Assembly: GCF_000260415.1 (NCBI RefSeq)
Contig: NZ_BACP01000037.1
Location: forward strand, 49,138-113,137
Reading direction: 5' to 3'
Origin: Liquorilactobacillus mali KCTC 3596 = DSM 20444
Lineage (GTDB): Bacteria > Bacillota > Bacilli > Lactobacillales > Lactobacillaceae
DNA length: 64,000 bases
Shown: positions 18,847-31,708 of the stretch, in pieces
Position numbering within the stretch: position 1 is the first letter of the stretch
How the letters are laid out: each line of letters starts with the position of its first letter
The notes under the pieces: generated by a model
Database searches by the model: none
What the model was told of the DNA's origin: nothing
Seen by the model: only the letters and a program-made list of their open reading frames with translations
Program-made: the position numbers and the translations under genes

Positions 18847-19362
18847 CTAAAATGGCAAGTCATCATCTGAGATATCAATCTGTTGCCCGTTGCCGGCAAA
18901 CGGATCAGCATCATTTGTGTTACTAGATGAATTATTATTGTTCATCATATTACCAAATGGGTTATCTCCTGAATTTGACTTTGCTCCTTGCGAAGGACTA
19001 GAACTTTGTGAGTTATTATTACTTTGCTGACGTTCAGATTGTGAACGTGATTCAAGTAATGAGAAGCTATCAACAATAACTTCTGTAACATAGACCCTAT
19101 TTCCCTGTTGGTTCTCATAAGACCTAGTTTGAATACGTCCCTCTACACCTATTAAAGATCCCTTATGTGTAAAATTCGCAAAATTTTCCGCAGCCTTGCG
19201 CCAAATGACACAATTAATAAAATCTGCCTCACGTTCACCTTGCTGGTTCGTGAATTGGCGATTTACAGCGACGGTAAATGTTGCAACAGCGGCACCGCTA
19301 GAGGTATAACGCAAATCAGGATCTCTTGTTAATCGACCTACAAGTATAGCTCTATTAATCAA
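18847..19362 (-). CDS. ssb: Single-stranded DNA-binding protein
   Basis: A 171-residue SSB. Residues 1-105 form the OB fold, from [20 protein letters not shown] to [15 protein letters not shown]. Next is a flexible Ser/Asn/Gln-rich linker, then the acidic tip DISDDDLPF, which recruits replication and repair proteins. It lies between rpsF and rpsR as in nearly all Firmicutes. Confidence 0.98.
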   Translation of the reverse strand: MINRAILVGRLTRDPDLRYTSSGAAVATFTVAVNRQFTNQQGEREADFINCVIWRKAAENFANFTHKGSLIGVEGRIQTRSYENQQGNRVYVTEVIVDSFSLLESRSQSERQQSNNNSQSSSPSQGAKSNSGDNPFGNMMNNNNSSSNTNDADPFAGNGQQIDISDDDLPF

Positions 19363-19399
19363 AGTTCTACTCCCCCTCTATAAATATTTATTTTCTTAA

Positions 19400-19687
19400 T
19401 TAAGCTTCACGTTTAACGATCATATGACGTAAGATTGCATCATTGATCTTTGCAAGACGATCAAATTCATCGATTGCTACGGCACCATCAGCTTTAACAT
19501 TTACAATATGGTATGTTCCTTCTGTAAAACCACCGATTTCGTATGCAAAACGACGCTTAGACCAGTCTTTTGAATTTACGATTTCAGCACCATTATCCTT
19601 TAAGATACTGTCGAAACGATCAACCAATGTAGCCTTAGCAGCTTCATCAATTGCTGGGCTGATAATATAAGTAATTTCGTATGTCAT
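19400..19687 (-). CDS. rpsF: 30S ribosomal protein S6
   Basis: A 95-residue small-subunit protein, partner of S18. Typical segments are [33 protein letters not shown] and the C-terminal [13 protein letters not shown]. It is the first gene of the S6-SSB-S18 operon, with AAGGAGGTG before the ATG. The promoter should lie in the 19.70-19.87 kb gap after gyrA. Confidence 0.98.
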   Translation of the reverse strand: MTYEITYIISPAIDEAAKATLVDRFDSILKDNGAEIVNSKDWSKRRFAYEIGGFTEGTYHIVNVKADGAVAIDEFDRLAKINDAILRHMIVKREA

Positions 19688-19878
19688 GACTGTTTACACC
19701 TCCTTATGGACTTTTGGTTCTTAATTCTGTTAAGAACAAGGAAAGTAATCTAATGCTATTTCTAGTTAGATACTAACGAACAAACATTATATCATTTATA
19801 AAATAATATTACAAGGTACTTAAATCCCTATCACTGCCCATATTATTAAATACGCAAAATTTTTGATTCTGTCAAATA

Positions 19879-22353
19879 TTATTTTTGTTCTTCTTGTTCC
19901 TCTTGTTCCTCTTCGTCAAGTTCTTCTGGTGCAACTTTGGCCATTGTTGAAACAAAGGCACCTTCCTCAACTCTGATAAGATGGACACCTAATGTTGCCC
20001 TTCCAGTTTCAGAAACACTGTCAATATTAAATCTGATCATAACACCCTTATTTGTGATTAGCATAATGTCTTCAGTACCATTAACCGTTGTTAGGCCGGC
20101 AACTGGTCCATTCTTTTCAGTTACATTAGAGGTTTTTATTCCCTTACCTCCTCGACCTTTTATTGGGTATTCTGAAGCTAATGTTTGTTTACCGAAACCA
20201 TTCTCACTAATTACAAAAACATGACTGTCTGGGTATAGAATATCTGCACCAACTACATAATCATTTTCTCTTAAGCGAATTCCTCTGACACCTGCCGCCA
20301 ATCTTCCCATTGATCTGACATCTTTTTCAGAGAAACTAACAGCATATCCCAAATGCGTTCCGATTATAATATTTTTGTTCCCGTCAGTAATCAGGACACT
20401 AATTAATTCATCGTTTTCTTTTAGCGTAATTGCCCTTAAGCCATTACTTCTAATATTTGAAAATTCACTAACTGCTGTACGCTTCGAAATTCCTAATCGT
20501 GTAGTAAAGAATAAGTATAGTTCCTTTGTCTTCATATCGCGGGAAATATTTATGACTGCCTGTACTTTTTCACCTGAATCTATACCAAGCAAATTGATAA
20601 CCGGTATTCCCTTTGCAGTACGTCCATACTCAGGAATTTCGTAACCCTTCATCCGATAGACTTTCCCCATATTCGTAAAGAACAAAAGCTCATCGTGTGT
20701 AGAAGTATTAACCAAGTGTTCAATGAAGTCATCATCATGGACTCCCATTCCTTGGACACCTCTACCTCCTCGGCGTTGTGCCTTAAATTCACTCGTTGCT
20801 ACTCGCTTGATATAGCCATTATGGGTGAGTGCTATCACAACATCCTCTTCTTCAATTAGATCTTCATCTTCAATGCTGAGTACTTCTCCAACTAATAATT
20901 CGGTCCTGCGCTTATCGCCATATTTTTCTTGGATTTCTAGCAGCTCCTGATAGATAATCTCATCAATTCTTTCAGTGTGTGTAAGAATATCTTTATAGTC
21001 CGCGATAGCTTCAAGAAGTTTGTTATACTCGTCTTCTATCTTCTCGCGTTCCAAGCCTGTTAAACGAACTAAACGCATATCCAAAATAGCTTGCGCTTGC
21101 TTGTCAGATAACTGATAGCCTTCAATCAGCTTAGCCTTAGCAACTTCTCCACTCTTAGAACTACGAATAATGTGAATAATCTCATCAATGTGATCAAGCG
21201 CTATTCTTAAACCTTCCAAAATATGCGCTCTTGCTTGGGCTTTCTTTAACTCAAATTCAGTTCTGCGCCTGATAACTATCTCCTGGTGTTCAAGATAATA
21301 CTTTAAGATTTGTTTTAGGCTAAGAATTTTAGGCGTTCCCTTAACAATTGCAAGCATATTAAAGCCAAAAGTAGTTTGCATCAATGTCAATTTATATAAA
21401 TTATTCAAAACAACAGACGCACTCATGTCTCGTCTAACATCTATCGAAATTCGCATTCCTTCTCGATCAGATTCATCACGAATATCCGTAATTCCTTCAA
21501 TCTTTTTATCGCGCGCCAACTCCGCAATTCTTTCAATCAGCTTTGCCTTGTTGACCATGTATGGCAACTCATTAATAATTATTTGTTCACGGCCGTTCGC
21601 TGACTCTTCAATTTCAACCTTGGCTCTAATTGTAACAGTTCCCCTACCCGTTTCGTAAGCTTTGCGAATTCCAGATTTACCTAGAACAATCCCACCTGTA
21701 GGAAAATCAGGACCTTTTATTGCTTCCATCAAATCAGCCGTTGTTGCTTCAGGATTCTTCATTAAAATATGTAATCCAGAAATTACTTCTGCCAAGTTAT
21801 GCGGTGGGATATTAGTAGTCATCCCTACCGCAATTCCTGTAGCACCGTTGACCAATAGGTTTGGAAATCTTGCTGGGAGCACCACAGGTTCTCTTTCTGA
21901 TCCATCATAATTTTCTGTAAAATCAATGGTGTTTTTATTAATATCACGCAACATTTCTGTAGCTATTTTACTCATGCGTGCTTCTGTGTAACGCATTGCA
22001 GCGGCACCATCACCATCGACGGACCCAAAATTACCGTGTCCATCAACAAGCATATATCTATAACTGAAGTCTTGCGCCATTCTGACCATTGACTCGTAGA
22101 TTGCAGAATCACCATGAGGATGGTACTTCCCCATGACATCCCCTACAATTCTTGCAGACTTTTTATACGGCTTATCAGGAGTTACCCCTAACTCATTCAT
22201 ACCGTATAAGATTCTGCGATGGACTGGTTTTAATCCATCACGCACATCTGGCAATGCACGAGCAACAATAACACTCATCGCATACTCCATAAAAGATTTT
22301 CGCATAATTCCAGACAAATCAGAATCTTTAATTCTATTTGGAAGATCTACCAA
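19879..22353 (-). CDS. gyrA: DNA gyrase subunit A
   Basis: The strand-cutting subunit of gyrase, 824 residues. The winged-helix active-site region has [20 protein letters not shown], and [12 protein letters not shown] holds the catalytic tyrosine. The quinolone-determining positions read Ser and Glu, as in sensitive strains. The C-terminal pinwheel has its GyrA-box in the [11 protein letters not shown] region. An acidic [10 protein letters not shown] tail ends the protein. It lies 42 bp downstream of gyrB and is probably co-transcribed with it. Confidence 0.98.
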   Translation of the reverse strand: MVDLPNRIKDSDLSGIMRKSFMEYAMSVIVARALPDVRDGLKPVHRRILYGMNELGVTPDKPYKKSARIVGDVMGKYHPHGDSAIYESMVRMAQDFSYRYMLVDGHGNFGSVDGDGAAAMRYTEARMSKIATEMLRDINKNTIDFTENYDGSEREPVVLPARFPNLLVNGATGIAVGMTTNIPPHNLAEVISGLHILMKNPEATTADLMEAIKGPDFPTGGIVLGKSGIRKAYETGRGTVTIRAKVEIEESANGREQIIINELPYMVNKAKLIERIAELARDKKIEGITDIRDESDREGMRISIDVRRDMSASVVLNNLYKLTLMQTTFGFNMLAIVKGTPKILSLKQILKYYLEHQEIVIRRRTEFELKKAQARAHILEGLRIALDHIDEIIHIIRSSKSGEVAKAKLIEGYQLSDKQAQAILDMRLVRLTGLEREKIEDEYNKLLEAIADYKDILTHTERIDEIIYQELLEIQEKYGDKRRTELLVGEVLSIEDEDLIEEEDVVIALTHNGYIKRVATSEFKAQRRGGRGVQGMGVHDDDFIEHLVNTSTHDELLFFTNMGKVYRMKGYEIPEYGRTAKGIPVINLLGIDSGEKVQAVINISRDMKTKELYLFFTTRLGISKRTAVSEFSNIRSNGLRAITLKENDELISVLITDGNKNIIIGTHLGYAVSFSEKDVRSMGRLAAGVRGIRLRENDYVVGADILYPDSHVFVISENGFGKQTLASEYPIKGRGGKGIKTSNVTEKNGPVAGLTTVNGTEDIMLITNKGVMIRFNIDSVSETGRATLGVHLIRVEEGAFVSTMAKVAPEELDEEEQEEQEEQK

Positions 22354-22395
22354 CGTCTATCCCTCCTAATTTCTCAAATATTTCCGAGGAAATAT

Positions 22396-24369
<1,974 letters not shown>

Positions 24370-24383
24370 CTACAAAGATGTCA

Positions 24384-25508
24384 TTATCTAAATTCTTCCG
24401 CTGTTATCTTTCCCGCGTTAATCCTGAATATCTTAGGATCTTTTATTAACTTTCTTGTTATTTCACTCATACTAGGTGTTGTTAAGAAAGTTTGAACTCT
24501 ATCCTGGATTGCCCGCAATAATTGCGTTTGTCGAGCTCCATCAAGTTCCGATAAGACATCATCCAACAATAAAATCGGATATTCATCCGTTTCATTTTTC
24601 ATTACATCAATCTCTGCTAACTTTACGGCCAGTGCGGTCGTCCTCTGCTGTCCCTGCGAACCAAAAACTTGAACATTTTTCTTGTTAATCAAAAATTGAA
24701 CATCATCTCTATGCGGCCCATACAAGGTTGAACCTTGAAATATTTCTTTTTTTTGATTACTTTGATACAACTTCTTTAAGTCGGCATACAATTGTTTAAC
24801 ATCTTTTTTATAAACATTTTCTATACTAGTTTCATATTTGAAATTGAGTTCCTCTTTTTGTTCCGTTATTTGCGCTTGAACAATTTGGGCATACTCCTCA
24901 AGTTCACTTAAAAAAATAATGCGCTTTGCAATAATTTCTGCTCCAAATGCTGCAAGCTGATCAGAAAGAACTTCTAACAAAACTAAATCTTTTGCTTGTT
25001 TCAGCTGAAGTTGCTTCAAATAATGATTTCTTTGTTTTAAAAGTACGCGATACTGACTCAAATTATATAAATAATGCGCATCAATTTGCCCAAACTCCAT
25101 ATCAATAAATTTTCGCCTCACCGCTGGTGATCCTTTGACAATTGCTAAGTCCTCTGGAGCAAATAAAATAACATTCATTTGGCCGATATATTGCGATAAC
25201 TTCGCTTGTTCCAGGTGATTTACTTTTGCCTTTTTCCCTTTTTTCCCCAAAAAAAGTTCGAGTTTCAGCTTGCTTAGTTTTCGTTCCAATGTTCCTTGAA
25301 TTAAAGCTTCATCTTCTGCAAAATTCACCAGTTCTCGCTCATTATTTGTTCGGTGACTTCTTGCCATTGCTAAAACATAGATTGCTTCAAGGAGATTCGT
25401 CTTTCCTTGTGCGTTCTCACCAATCAATACATTAATTTGCGGTGAAAACTCTAAATCCACATCACAATAGTTGCGAAAATTTTTCAGTAACAATTCTTTT
25501 AAGTACAT
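24384..25508 (-). CDS. recF: DNA replication and repair protein RecF
   Basis: An SMC-like ATPase that loads RecA at gaps, 374 residues. It has Walker A LIGENAQGKTNLLEAIY, the ABC-type signature GSQGQQRTTALAVKLAE and Walker B PILLLDDVLSELD. The N terminus YLKELLLKNFRNYCDVDLEF is typical. Its start is 4 bp after the yaaA stop, so translation is coupled. Confidence 0.97.
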   Translation of the reverse strand: MYLKELLLKNFRNYCDVDLEFSPQINVLIGENAQGKTNLLEAIYVLAMARSHRTNNERELVNFAEDEALIQGTLERKLSKLKLELFLGKKGKKAKVNHLEQAKLSQYIGQMNVILFAPEDLAIVKGSPAVRRKFIDMEFGQIDAHYLYNLSQYRVLLKQRNHYLKQLQLKQAKDLVLLEVLSDQLAAFGAEIIAKRIIFLSELEEYAQIVQAQITEQKEELNFKYETSIENVYKKDVKQLYADLKKLYQSNQKKEIFQGSTLYGPHRDDVQFLINKKNVQVFGSQGQQRTTALAVKLAEIDVMKNETDEYPILLLDDVLSELDGARQTQLLRAIQDRVQTFLTTPSMSEITRKLIKDPKIFRINAGKITAEEFR

Positions 25509-25512
25509 AGGC

Positions 25513-25740
25513 TCACTTGGCCTGTTTAGAACGCATTGAAAATTTACCTACTGAAGGGATGTTAACTTGATCACCCGCATAAAGTTTTCGGCCTCTTCGA
25601 TTATCCTGCTCTCCGTTGACCCAAACTTCATTTTCTTGCAAAAACCATTTAGCCTGTCCACCGGAATCGATTATTGAGGCTATTTTGAGCATTTGCCCCA
25701 AAGTAATATACTCAGTTTTTAGAAGAATCTCATTATCCAA
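25513..25740 (-). CDS. yaaA: S4-domain RNA-binding protein YaaA
   Basis: A 75-residue protein made of one S4 RNA-binding domain: TEYITLGQMLKIASIIDSGG, QAKWFLQENEVWVNGEQDNR and RGRKLYAGDQV. It is always found between dnaN and recF in Firmicutes and is probably involved in ribosome assembly. Here it keeps its place next to recF but is split from dnaN by mleS and a repeat copy. Confidence 0.93.
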   Translation of the reverse strand: MDNEILLKTEYITLGQMLKIASIIDSGGQAKWFLQENEVWVNGEQDNRRGRKLYAGDQVNIPSVGKFSMRSKQAK

Positions 25741-25928
25741 CAGATTTCACCAACTTCCTCATTTAACCTTAATTATAAACTTTTTTATAACAAATAACAA
25801 TCATATAAGGGCCTATTATGCAGTATAAGCTATTTTAAGGCCTGTTAATATAAAGAGACTATATCTGGCTTAAAACCCACAGATTTGTATTTTTCGGCTT
25901 TTTAGGACTATTTCGAGCGAAACAAAAA

Positions 25929-26073
25929 AGAGTTAGGTCAAAAATTAAATTTTGACCCAGCTCCTAATTGATTCTGTATAAACGTACCCCATAAGCCAAA
26001 ATTCTCCACCTAATGTCGAAATACGTACTATTTTTGTAATTCTGTGTTAGTATTCAAATTTTCATCGGCTTAT
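25929..26073 (-). repeat. Dispersed repeat, degenerate copy A
   Basis: A diverged copy of the family defined by copies D, E and F. It begins GAGTTAGGTCAAAAATTAAA, continues with the internal ACCCCATAAGCCAAAATTCT and ends near ATCGGCTTAT. The hairpin GAGTTAGGTCAAAA / TTTTGACCCAGCTC lies at 25929-25963. It sits just after mleS (minus strand) and may end its transcript. Confidence 0.7.
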
Positions 26074-26083
26074 ATTTTCTTTT

Positions 26084-27709
26084 TTAGTATTCAGGAGCCC
26101 ACTTCATATCAGCAACAGCCTTTTTTGCGTCGGTAATTTCTTCACGGTTTAATCCTTGCGAAACCACACTTTCAGCAGTTGCTTCAGCTATGATTTGTGA
26201 GAATTCTGTAAGTTGTGAAACTGGTGGCAATACTGCTGCACCAGCTGCATCTGCATCAACTAATCCACCAAGTGCATGAATTGCTGCTGAAATTGTTTCT
26301 TGTGTTAAACGCTTTGCTGTAGAAGCAACCAAACCGAAACCTAATCCTGGATAAATCAAGGCATTGTTTCCTTGTCCAATATGATAAGTGACACCATTAT
26401 ATTCAACATCTGCTGCAGGAATTCCAGTTGAGATAAGTGCTCTCCCATCAGTCCATTTAATCAAATCTGCTGCCTTAGCTTCTGCTAACTTGGTAGGATT
26501 TGAAAGTGGGAAGATAAGCGGGCGTTCTGTATGTGCAGCCATTTCTTTGACGATTTCTTCTGTAAATGTTCCCGGTTGAGTAGATGTACCAACCATAACA
26601 GAAGGATGTACTGCTTTAACAACTGCTGCTAGATTTGTTAATTCATCTGCATTTGCAAATTCCGAACGATCACGTGTAAATGCTTTTTGAGCAGGCGTCA
26701 AATCAGGAGTGTCGTTGAATAAAAGACCCTGCTTATCAACTAAGTAGAAGTGTCTGCGTGCTTCTTCTTCCGTTAGTCCTTCTTGAACAAGTTCAGTAAA
26801 GATTTGGTTGGCGATACCCATCCCAGCTGTGCCTGCACCGAATGTTAAAAATTTTTGATCCTTTAGTTCTTGTTTCGAGATTTTCATGGCACCAATCGCT
26901 GCCGCTAAGACAATCATCCCAGTTCCTTGAATATCATCATTGAAAGTTGCAATTTTGTCCTTGTAACTATCTAAAATAACCTGTGCATTTGCACGGCCAA
27001 AATCTTCAAAATGAAGAAGTGATTCAGGGAACACTTTTTGTTGTGCTTCTACAAATTTATCGATGAAATCTAAGAAAGGTTTACCAGCGACACGTTCGTG
27101 ACGGTTTCCTAGATACATAGGATCATCAATTAATTTTTGGTTGTTTGTACCTGAATCAATACTTACTGGCAATACTTGAGCTGGATTGATTCCTGCTGCA
27201 GCTGTATAAACCATCAATTTACCTACCGCGATGTCAACACCGTTGACCCCCCAGTCACCCATACCCAAAATACCTTCAGCATCTGTAACGACGATTAAAC
27301 GAATATCACGGCCGTCAGAAGCATTCTTTAATGTATCTTCAACATCCTCAGGATGGTCAATCGACAAAAATGCTGCTTGTTGCGGATTCGTGTAGATTTC
27401 GTTGTATTGTTCAATTGAATCAGCAACAACTGGATCATAGACAACAGGCATAAATTCAACAACATGCTGGTCCATCAGATGATAAAATAATGTAACATTT
27501 TCATTAAAAAGATTCATCAGGAAAATTCTTTTTTCAAGAAGACTTGGTTTACTTTGGAATTGAGCGTAAGCTTGCGCTGTTTGCTCTTCAATTGTTTGAA
27601 CTTTGCTTGGCAGAATTCCCACCAAGCCTAATTTTTCACGTTCTTCTCTTGTAAAAGCCGTTCCCTTATTTAAAAAGGGATTACGCAATATTTCATAACT
27701 TTTTAACAT
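26084..27709 (-). CDS. mleS: Malolactic enzyme
   Basis: Decarboxylates L-malate straight to L-lactate and CO2, using NAD and Mn without releasing pyruvate, which gives acid tolerance and energy. The 541 residues equal the usual malolactic length, and the sequence fits the L. plantarum/L. lactis MleS type throughout: [14 protein letters not shown] at the start, [34 protein letters not shown], the metal and catalytic [13 protein letters not shown] site [12 protein letters not shown] and [14 protein letters not shown]. Its place between dnaN and yaaA is unusual. No malate permease or MleR regulator lies next to it. A related NAD-malic enzyme is the less likely alternative. Confidence 0.93.
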   Translation of the reverse strand: MLKSYEILRNPFLNKGTAFTREEREKLGLVGILPSKVQTIEEQTAQAYAQFQSKPSLLEKRIFLMNLFNENVTLFYHLMDQHVVEFMPVVYDPVVADSIEQYNEIYTNPQQAAFLSIDHPEDVEDTLKNASDGRDIRLIVVTDAEGILGMGDWGVNGVDIAVGKLMVYTAAAGINPAQVLPVSIDSGTNNQKLIDDPMYLGNRHERVAGKPFLDFIDKFVEAQQKVFPESLLHFEDFGRANAQVILDSYKDKIATFNDDIQGTGMIVLAAAIGAMKISKQELKDQKFLTFGAGTAGMGIANQIFTELVQEGLTEEEARRHFYLVDKQGLLFNDTPDLTPAQKAFTRDRSEFANADELTNLAAVVKAVHPSVMVGTSTQPGTFTEEIVKEMAAHTERPLIFPLSNPTKLAEAKAADLIKWTDGRALISTGIPAADVEYNGVTYHIGQGNNALIYPGLGFGLVASTAKRLTQETISAAIHALGGLVDADAAGAAVLPPVSQLTEFSQIIAEATAESVVSQGLNREEITDAKKAVADMKWAPEY

Positions 27710-27903
27710 AGATCAACTCTCCTTATTTTGACTATTTTTTATTGTTCACATATGCACATATTTAATATACGTGTGCACTTCAAATATAGTCAAAATCTAA
27801 ATCAATTATAAATAAATATTATATGTAGTGACGCAGACTATTAATTTTTATCATATTTGCAGCAAAAATAGGATAATTTTAACTTATGAAACACATTTAT
27901 ACA

Positions 27904-27952
27904 GAATAAGGGGCTAGGTCAAAAAATAACTCTTGGCCTAGCCCCTTATTCT
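27904..27952. terminator. Hairpin terminator after dnaN; 5' module of the dispersed repeat (copy B)
   Basis: GAATAAGGGGCTAGG pairs with CCTAGCCCCTTATTC around a loop of about 19 nt. The sequence equals the 5' hairpin of the larger repeat family, without its 3' module. It lies 26 bp past the dnaN stop on the minus strand. Confidence 0.8.
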
Positions 27953-27977
27953 TCATGAAATTTTTGTTTATTTCATT

Positions 27978-29114
27978 TTAGTATGTTCTAACCGGCGTAA
28001 TCAGCTGGATAAAATGTTCTTGATCTTCACTAGGCACCAATGTAAATGGTCGCAAAGGAGCATTAAATGAAATTGTAATCGTACTTTGTCCAAAAGATCT
28101 TAGTGCATCTTTCATGTAGTCAGGATTGAATGAAATTTCGATATCATTACCTGACAGCCTTTGAAATTTCAATTCTTCTTCAACATTACCTATTTCAGGT
28201 GAATTACTGTAAATTGTTGCCTTTTGATTTTCAGTATCCAGTGCTAATTTTACCACATTGTTTTGACCAGCATGGGATAATAGCGAAGCTCTTTCGATTG
28301 AAGCAAGAAATTCACTTGCATTAAAGTCAATCTCAGTATCAGAATTTTTTGGAATCAAACGATCTGTGTCCGGATAATTTCCTTCAAGCAGGCGTGAATA
28401 AAAGGTCGTGTTGTTGAACTTAAACAACACTTGATTTTCAGATATCCTTACTTCAACTTGAGCTGCGTCTTCTCCGATCATCTTCGATAACTCACTGAGT
28501 GATTTACCAGGGACGATGATGTCGTAAGAAACATTGTCTGCTGCTATTGCAATTTTACGTTGGCTTAGACGATGACTATCTGTTGCAACTGCAGATAACT
28601 GACCATTTTTAATAGTTAAATGAATACCTGTAAGAATTGGGCGACTTTCCTGCGTTGAAACAGCAATAACAGTTTGTCCTATTATCTGTTTTAAAACATC
28701 ACTTTCAAGATTTAAAGTATCTTCTGTTGTGATTTCTGGTAAATGAGGATAGTTTTCTGCATTTAGCCCCTTAATTGAAAATGATGCATTTCCTGATAGA
28801 ATTTCTGTTTGGTAATTTTCAGTTACTTCTAAGGTAAGAACATCTTCAGGTAGTTTCTTTATAATTTCGCTAAATATTCTTGCAGTTAGAACAACTTGTC
28901 CAGGTTCTTCAACTTGTAATTGTGCTTTATCGTCATCAGCAGGAATAAATGTTTCAATTGAGATATCGGCATCACTACCTGTAAGAGTCAGACCCTTTGC
29001 TTCTAGTTTCAATTTTAATCCTGTCAATATAGGTATCGTTGTCTTTGTCGAAATAGCTCTTTGGACATCTGTCAGACTTTTAATAAATTCAAGTCGATTT
29101 ACTGTAAATTTCAT
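27978..29114 (-). CDS. dnaN: DNA polymerase III beta subunit (sliding clamp)
   Basis: A ring-shaped clamp that tethers the polymerase to DNA, 378 residues in three similar domains. It begins MKFTVNRLEFIKSLTDVQRA and ends with the conserved FTLVPSEDQEHFIQLITPVR, which includes the peptide-binding pocket tail. It follows dnaA across a 169-bp gap that contains part of oriC. Confidence 0.98.
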   Translation of the reverse strand: MKFTVNRLEFIKSLTDVQRAISTKTTIPILTGLKLKLEAKGLTLTGSDADISIETFIPADDDKAQLQVEEPGQVVLTARIFSEIIKKLPEDVLTLEVTENYQTEILSGNASFSIKGLNAENYPHLPEITTEDTLNLESDVLKQIIGQTVIAVSTQESRPILTGIHLTIKNGQLSAVATDSHRLSQRKIAIAADNVSYDIIVPGKSLSELSKMIGEDAAQVEVRISENQVLFKFNNTTFYSRLLEGNYPDTDRLIPKNSDTEIDFNASEFLASIERASLLSHAGQNNVVKLALDTENQKATIYSNSPEIGNVEEELKFQRLSGNDIEISFNPDYMKDALRSFGQSTITISFNAPLRPFTLVPSEDQEHFIQLITPVRTY

Positions 29115-29156
29115 GAAGTGCCTCCTAAGTGTATATATATTAATTATAAAAGAAAA

Positions 29157-29251
29157 TAGTAATAGTAGTAGGGCCTGTTGATTCTGTGGAAAACTAAAGA
29201 ATGGCTAGAAATCTAAAAGATATACACATGTGCATATCTTGTGTATAAGTA
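29157..29251 (-). other. oriC: oriC, unwinding part: DnaA-trio array and DnaA boxes between dnaA and dnaN
   Basis: Positions 29157-29171 read TAGTAATAGTAGTAG on the plus strand, an unbroken run of five DnaA-trio units. They are flanked by a GC cluster (GGGCC) and then TGTGGAAAAC, a one-mismatch DnaA box at about 29186. On the other side is AT-rich DNA (29131-29156). Further near-boxes are ATATACACA (29219-29227) and TGTGTATAA (29240-29248). Order and orientation match the basal unwinding element known in Bacillus subtilis. Confidence 0.75.
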
Positions 29252-29283
29252 CGCTTTTTGTTCACAGTAATTCACAATTACGC

Positions 29284-30636
29284 TTATTTTTTTAATTTGC
29301 CTTTTAAGTCATTAACTTCACGTTGTAATTCTGTATCGGTACTCAATGCGCCTGAAATCTTCTCGTGAGCATGGATTACGGTTGTATGATCTTTCCCTCC
29401 AAATTCATGACCAATCTTAGGTAGAGAAGCATCTGTAAGTTCACGCGCAAGATACATAGCTATTTGGCGAGGAATTACAATGTTTTTAACTCTTTTCTTT
29501 CCCTTTAGATCACTGATGGATATGTGGTAGTACTTTGCCACTTTGTCTTGGATAACTGAGATAGAAATTTCATTTGACTTTCCATTAAGTTTTAAGTTCT
29601 TCAAGGCATCAGCCGCCAAACTAGTTGAGATTGGGAGATGGGTCATTGAAGAATAGGCTTGTACGCGAACTAATGCGCCTTCCAATTCACGAATATTTGA
29701 ATCAATTTGGCCAGCAATATAGCTTAACGTATCATCAGGAATAGCCAAATCATCAGCATCAGCTTTGTTGCGAAGAATTGCAATTCTGGTTTCAAGGTCA
29801 GGGGGTGTTATATCAACGGATAACCCCCACTTAAAGCGTGATACAAGTCTTTTTTGCAGCTTAGGAATTTCATTTGGTAAGCGATCTGACGAAAGAACAA
29901 TTTGTTTTTTGTCATCATATAATGCATTGAAGGTATGAAAGAACTCTTCTTGCGTTCCTTCTTTATCGGCAAAAAATTGAATATCATCTACTAAAAGTAA
30001 GTCAACACTGCGGTATTCTTTTCGAAATTCCTCCTGACGTTTCGTTTGAATTGAATTAATGAAGTCATTGGCGAAAGCCTCGCTGGTGACGTATTTGACT
30101 GTTGCTTGCGGATTATTAGCCAACATTTGGTGACCAATCGCGTGCATTAAATGGGTTTTGCCTAAGCCAACACCACCGAAAAAGAAAAGTGGGTTGTAAA
30201 GAGCACCAGGTTCTTCTGCGACTACAAGTGCTGCGGCATGTGCCATTTGGTTACCCTTTCCAATAACGAAAGTATCAAAAGTATACTTTTCATTTAGTTT
30301 AGTCTCACGCATAAAAGTTGGGCGTGAATCAACCTTAGTATTGTTTTGAGCTCTATTAGTGGAAAAATTTGAAGAAAGTGGATTGGGTTCCTCAGGTAAC
30401 TTGGCGATCACCGTGATTGTCTGACCAATCGAGTCAGCAACGAGAGTGACAACTTGTTTGCTTAAGTTTGCTTTCCAATAATCTTTATGTAAGGCAGTCG
30501 GGACTTCGATAACAAGCGTTTGAGATGAAAAAGCTATCGGCTTGACGGCTTTTAGCCAAGTGTTATAGCTGATCGTAGATAATTTTGTTTTGAATTCATC
30601 ACAAATGTATTGCCATAAGGTTTCAAGATCAGGCAC
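29284..30636 (-). CDS. dnaA: Chromosomal replication initiator DnaA
   Basis: The AAA+ initiator that binds DnaA boxes and opens oriC, 450 residues. It has the N-terminal interaction domain ([21 protein letters not shown]), Walker [12 protein letters not shown], Walker [14 protein letters not shown] and sensor motifs. The C-terminal DNA-binding domain has [20 protein letters not shown] and [15 protein letters not shown]. The GTG at 30636 is taken as the start because AAAGGAGG lies 7 bp upstream and the protein then begins VPDLETLW, as in relatives. An upstream ATG lacks a ribosome site. Confidence 0.97.
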   Translation of the reverse strand: MPDLETLWQYICDEFKTKLSTISYNTWLKAVKPIAFSSQTLVIEVPTALHKDYWKANLSKQVVTLVADSIGQTITVIAKLPEEPNPLSSNFSTNRAQNNTKVDSRPTFMRETKLNEKYTFDTFVIGKGNQMAHAAALVVAEEPGALYNPLFFFGGVGLGKTHLMHAIGHQMLANNPQATVKYVTSEAFANDFINSIQTKRQEEFRKEYRSVDLLLVDDIQFFADKEGTQEEFFHTFNALYDDKKQIVLSSDRLPNEIPKLQKRLVSRFKWGLSVDITPPDLETRIAILRNKADADDLAIPDDTLSYIAGQIDSNIRELEGALVRVQAYSSMTHLPISTSLAADALKNLKLNGKSNEISISVIQDKVAKYYHISISDLKGKKRVKNIVIPRQIAMYLARELTDASLPKIGHEFGGKDHTTVIHAHEKISGALSTDTELQREVNDLKGKLKK

Positions 30637-30693
30637 ATAGATACCTCCTTTGTTGTAACGTTCATTATAATAGTCTAGCATTTTTTTAAAAAG

Positions 30694-30997
30694 TTTTCCA
30701 CAGGTATGTACAAAAGAAAGGAACAAAAGACACAGACTGTAAATTGTTTATCCACAAGGTGAAAAATGAAAATAACTATTTATTATTTTCATGACTTATC
30801 CACAGTAGACTTGCGAGTAACTTTTGTTGCTACGGCAGTGTTTTAAATAGTTTTCAACAGTTTGAAGTTTACCTGTGGATAATCTGTAAACAGAATGTGT
30901 ATTGGTGTAAAACTTTGTTAAACGCTCTGTGGAAATAAAATAGGGCAAAAAAAGAAATCCACAGGAAATAAGCTTTTCCTATTGTTTTTGTGGATAA
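30694..30997. other. oriC: oriC, upstream DnaA-box cluster
   Basis: Perfect TTATCCACA boxes lie at 30748-30756 and 30796-30804. Reverse-orientation boxes TGTGGATAA lie at 30874-30882 and 30989-30997. One-mismatch or weaker boxes lie near 30694-30702 (TTTTCCACA), 30929 and 30956. The region lies between dnaA and rpmH, which diverge, and codes for nothing. It is the standard Firmicutes oriC location, and strand bias of the flanking genes switches here. Confidence 0.85.
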
Positions 30998-31071
30998 CTT
31001 TGAAGAGTACTTTTTCAAAATAACTTTAACCCGTGAATAATCTATGATAAGATGTCTTGAGTAGATAGGTC

Positions 31072-31100
31072 TTGACAAAAACTGTTTTTTTTAGTAGTAT
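31072..31100 (+). promoter_or_regulatory. rpmH promoter
   Basis: A perfect -35 TTGACA (31072-31077) is followed after 17 bp by -10 TAGTAT (31095-31100), 46 bp before the rpmH start. Confidence 0.7.
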
Positions 31101-31145
31101 TTTTGGTATCATTGTTAAGTGTCTATCAAGGAGGTGGAAAATCTA

Positions 31146-31280
31146 ATGAAGAGAACATACCAACCTAAGAAACGTCATCGTCAAAGAGTTCATGGCTTCC
31201 GTAAACGTATGAGTACAAGTAACGGTCGCGCTGTTTTAGCACGTAGACGTCGTAAAGGTAGAAAAGTATTGTCTGCATAG
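31146..31280 (+). CDS. rpmH: 50S ribosomal protein L34
   Basis: A 44-residue, very basic large-subunit protein: [20 protein letters not shown], then [20 protein letters not shown] and VLSA. Length and sequence are standard. The ribosome site AAGGAGGTGG lies 8 bp upstream. Its position next to dnaA and before rnpA is near-universal in bacteria. Confidence 0.98.
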   Translation: MKRTYQPKKRHRQRVHGFRKRMSTSNGRAVLARRRRKGRKVLSA

Positions 31281-31308
31281 GCCACTGACCGTCAGTGGTC
31301 TTTTATTT
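31280..31308 (+). terminator. Hairpin between rpmH and rnpA
   Basis: GGCCACTGAC pairs perfectly with GTCAGTGGTC (one G-T pair) and is followed by TTTTATTTT. It probably makes rpmH more abundant than rnpA by partial termination. Confidence 0.8.
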
Positions 31309-31344
31309 TGATGTAGATTTTTAGACGACACATGGAGATGGATT

Positions 31345-31686
31345 ATGCGAAAATCATACCGTGTCAAAAAAGAAGCAGATTTTCAAAAGGTATTCATGCA
31401 AGGGAAATCTGTTGCAAATAGACAATTTGTTGTTTATGTAATTGATAAACCGGATCAGTTGCATTTTAGGGTAGGGATATCTGTAGGAAAGAGAATTGGG
31501 AATTCAGTAGCACGTAATTGGGTTAAGCGAAGAATTAGGCAGAGCTTAACAGAACTAAAACCTAATTTACGGCAAGATTGTGATTTTATAATCATTGCTC
31601 GTCCGCCAATTTCTGGCGTGTCGATGGCTGATACCAAGAAGAATTTAATGCATGTCCTACGTCTAGCTCATGTTTTGCTGAAATAG
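31345..31686 (+). CDS. rnpA: Ribonuclease P protein component
   Basis: The protein partner of the RNase P ribozyme, which removes tRNA 5' leaders; 113 residues. The RNR signature is visible in [17 protein letters not shown], preceded by [12 protein letters not shown]. The start has GGAGATGG upstream. It lies between rpmH and yidC. Confidence 0.97.
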   Translation: MRKSYRVKKEADFQKVFMQGKSVANRQFVVYVIDKPDQLHFRVGISVGKRIGNSVARNWVKRRIRQSLTELKPNLRQDCDFIIIARPPISGVSMADTKKNLMHVLRLAHVLLK

Positions 31687-31708
31687 CTTGTGAAGTGAGG
31701 GGAATGTA

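Noticed and set aside
26388..26579. Plus-strand frame within mleS
   Set aside because: Antisense to a highly conserved enzyme gene; no start signal.
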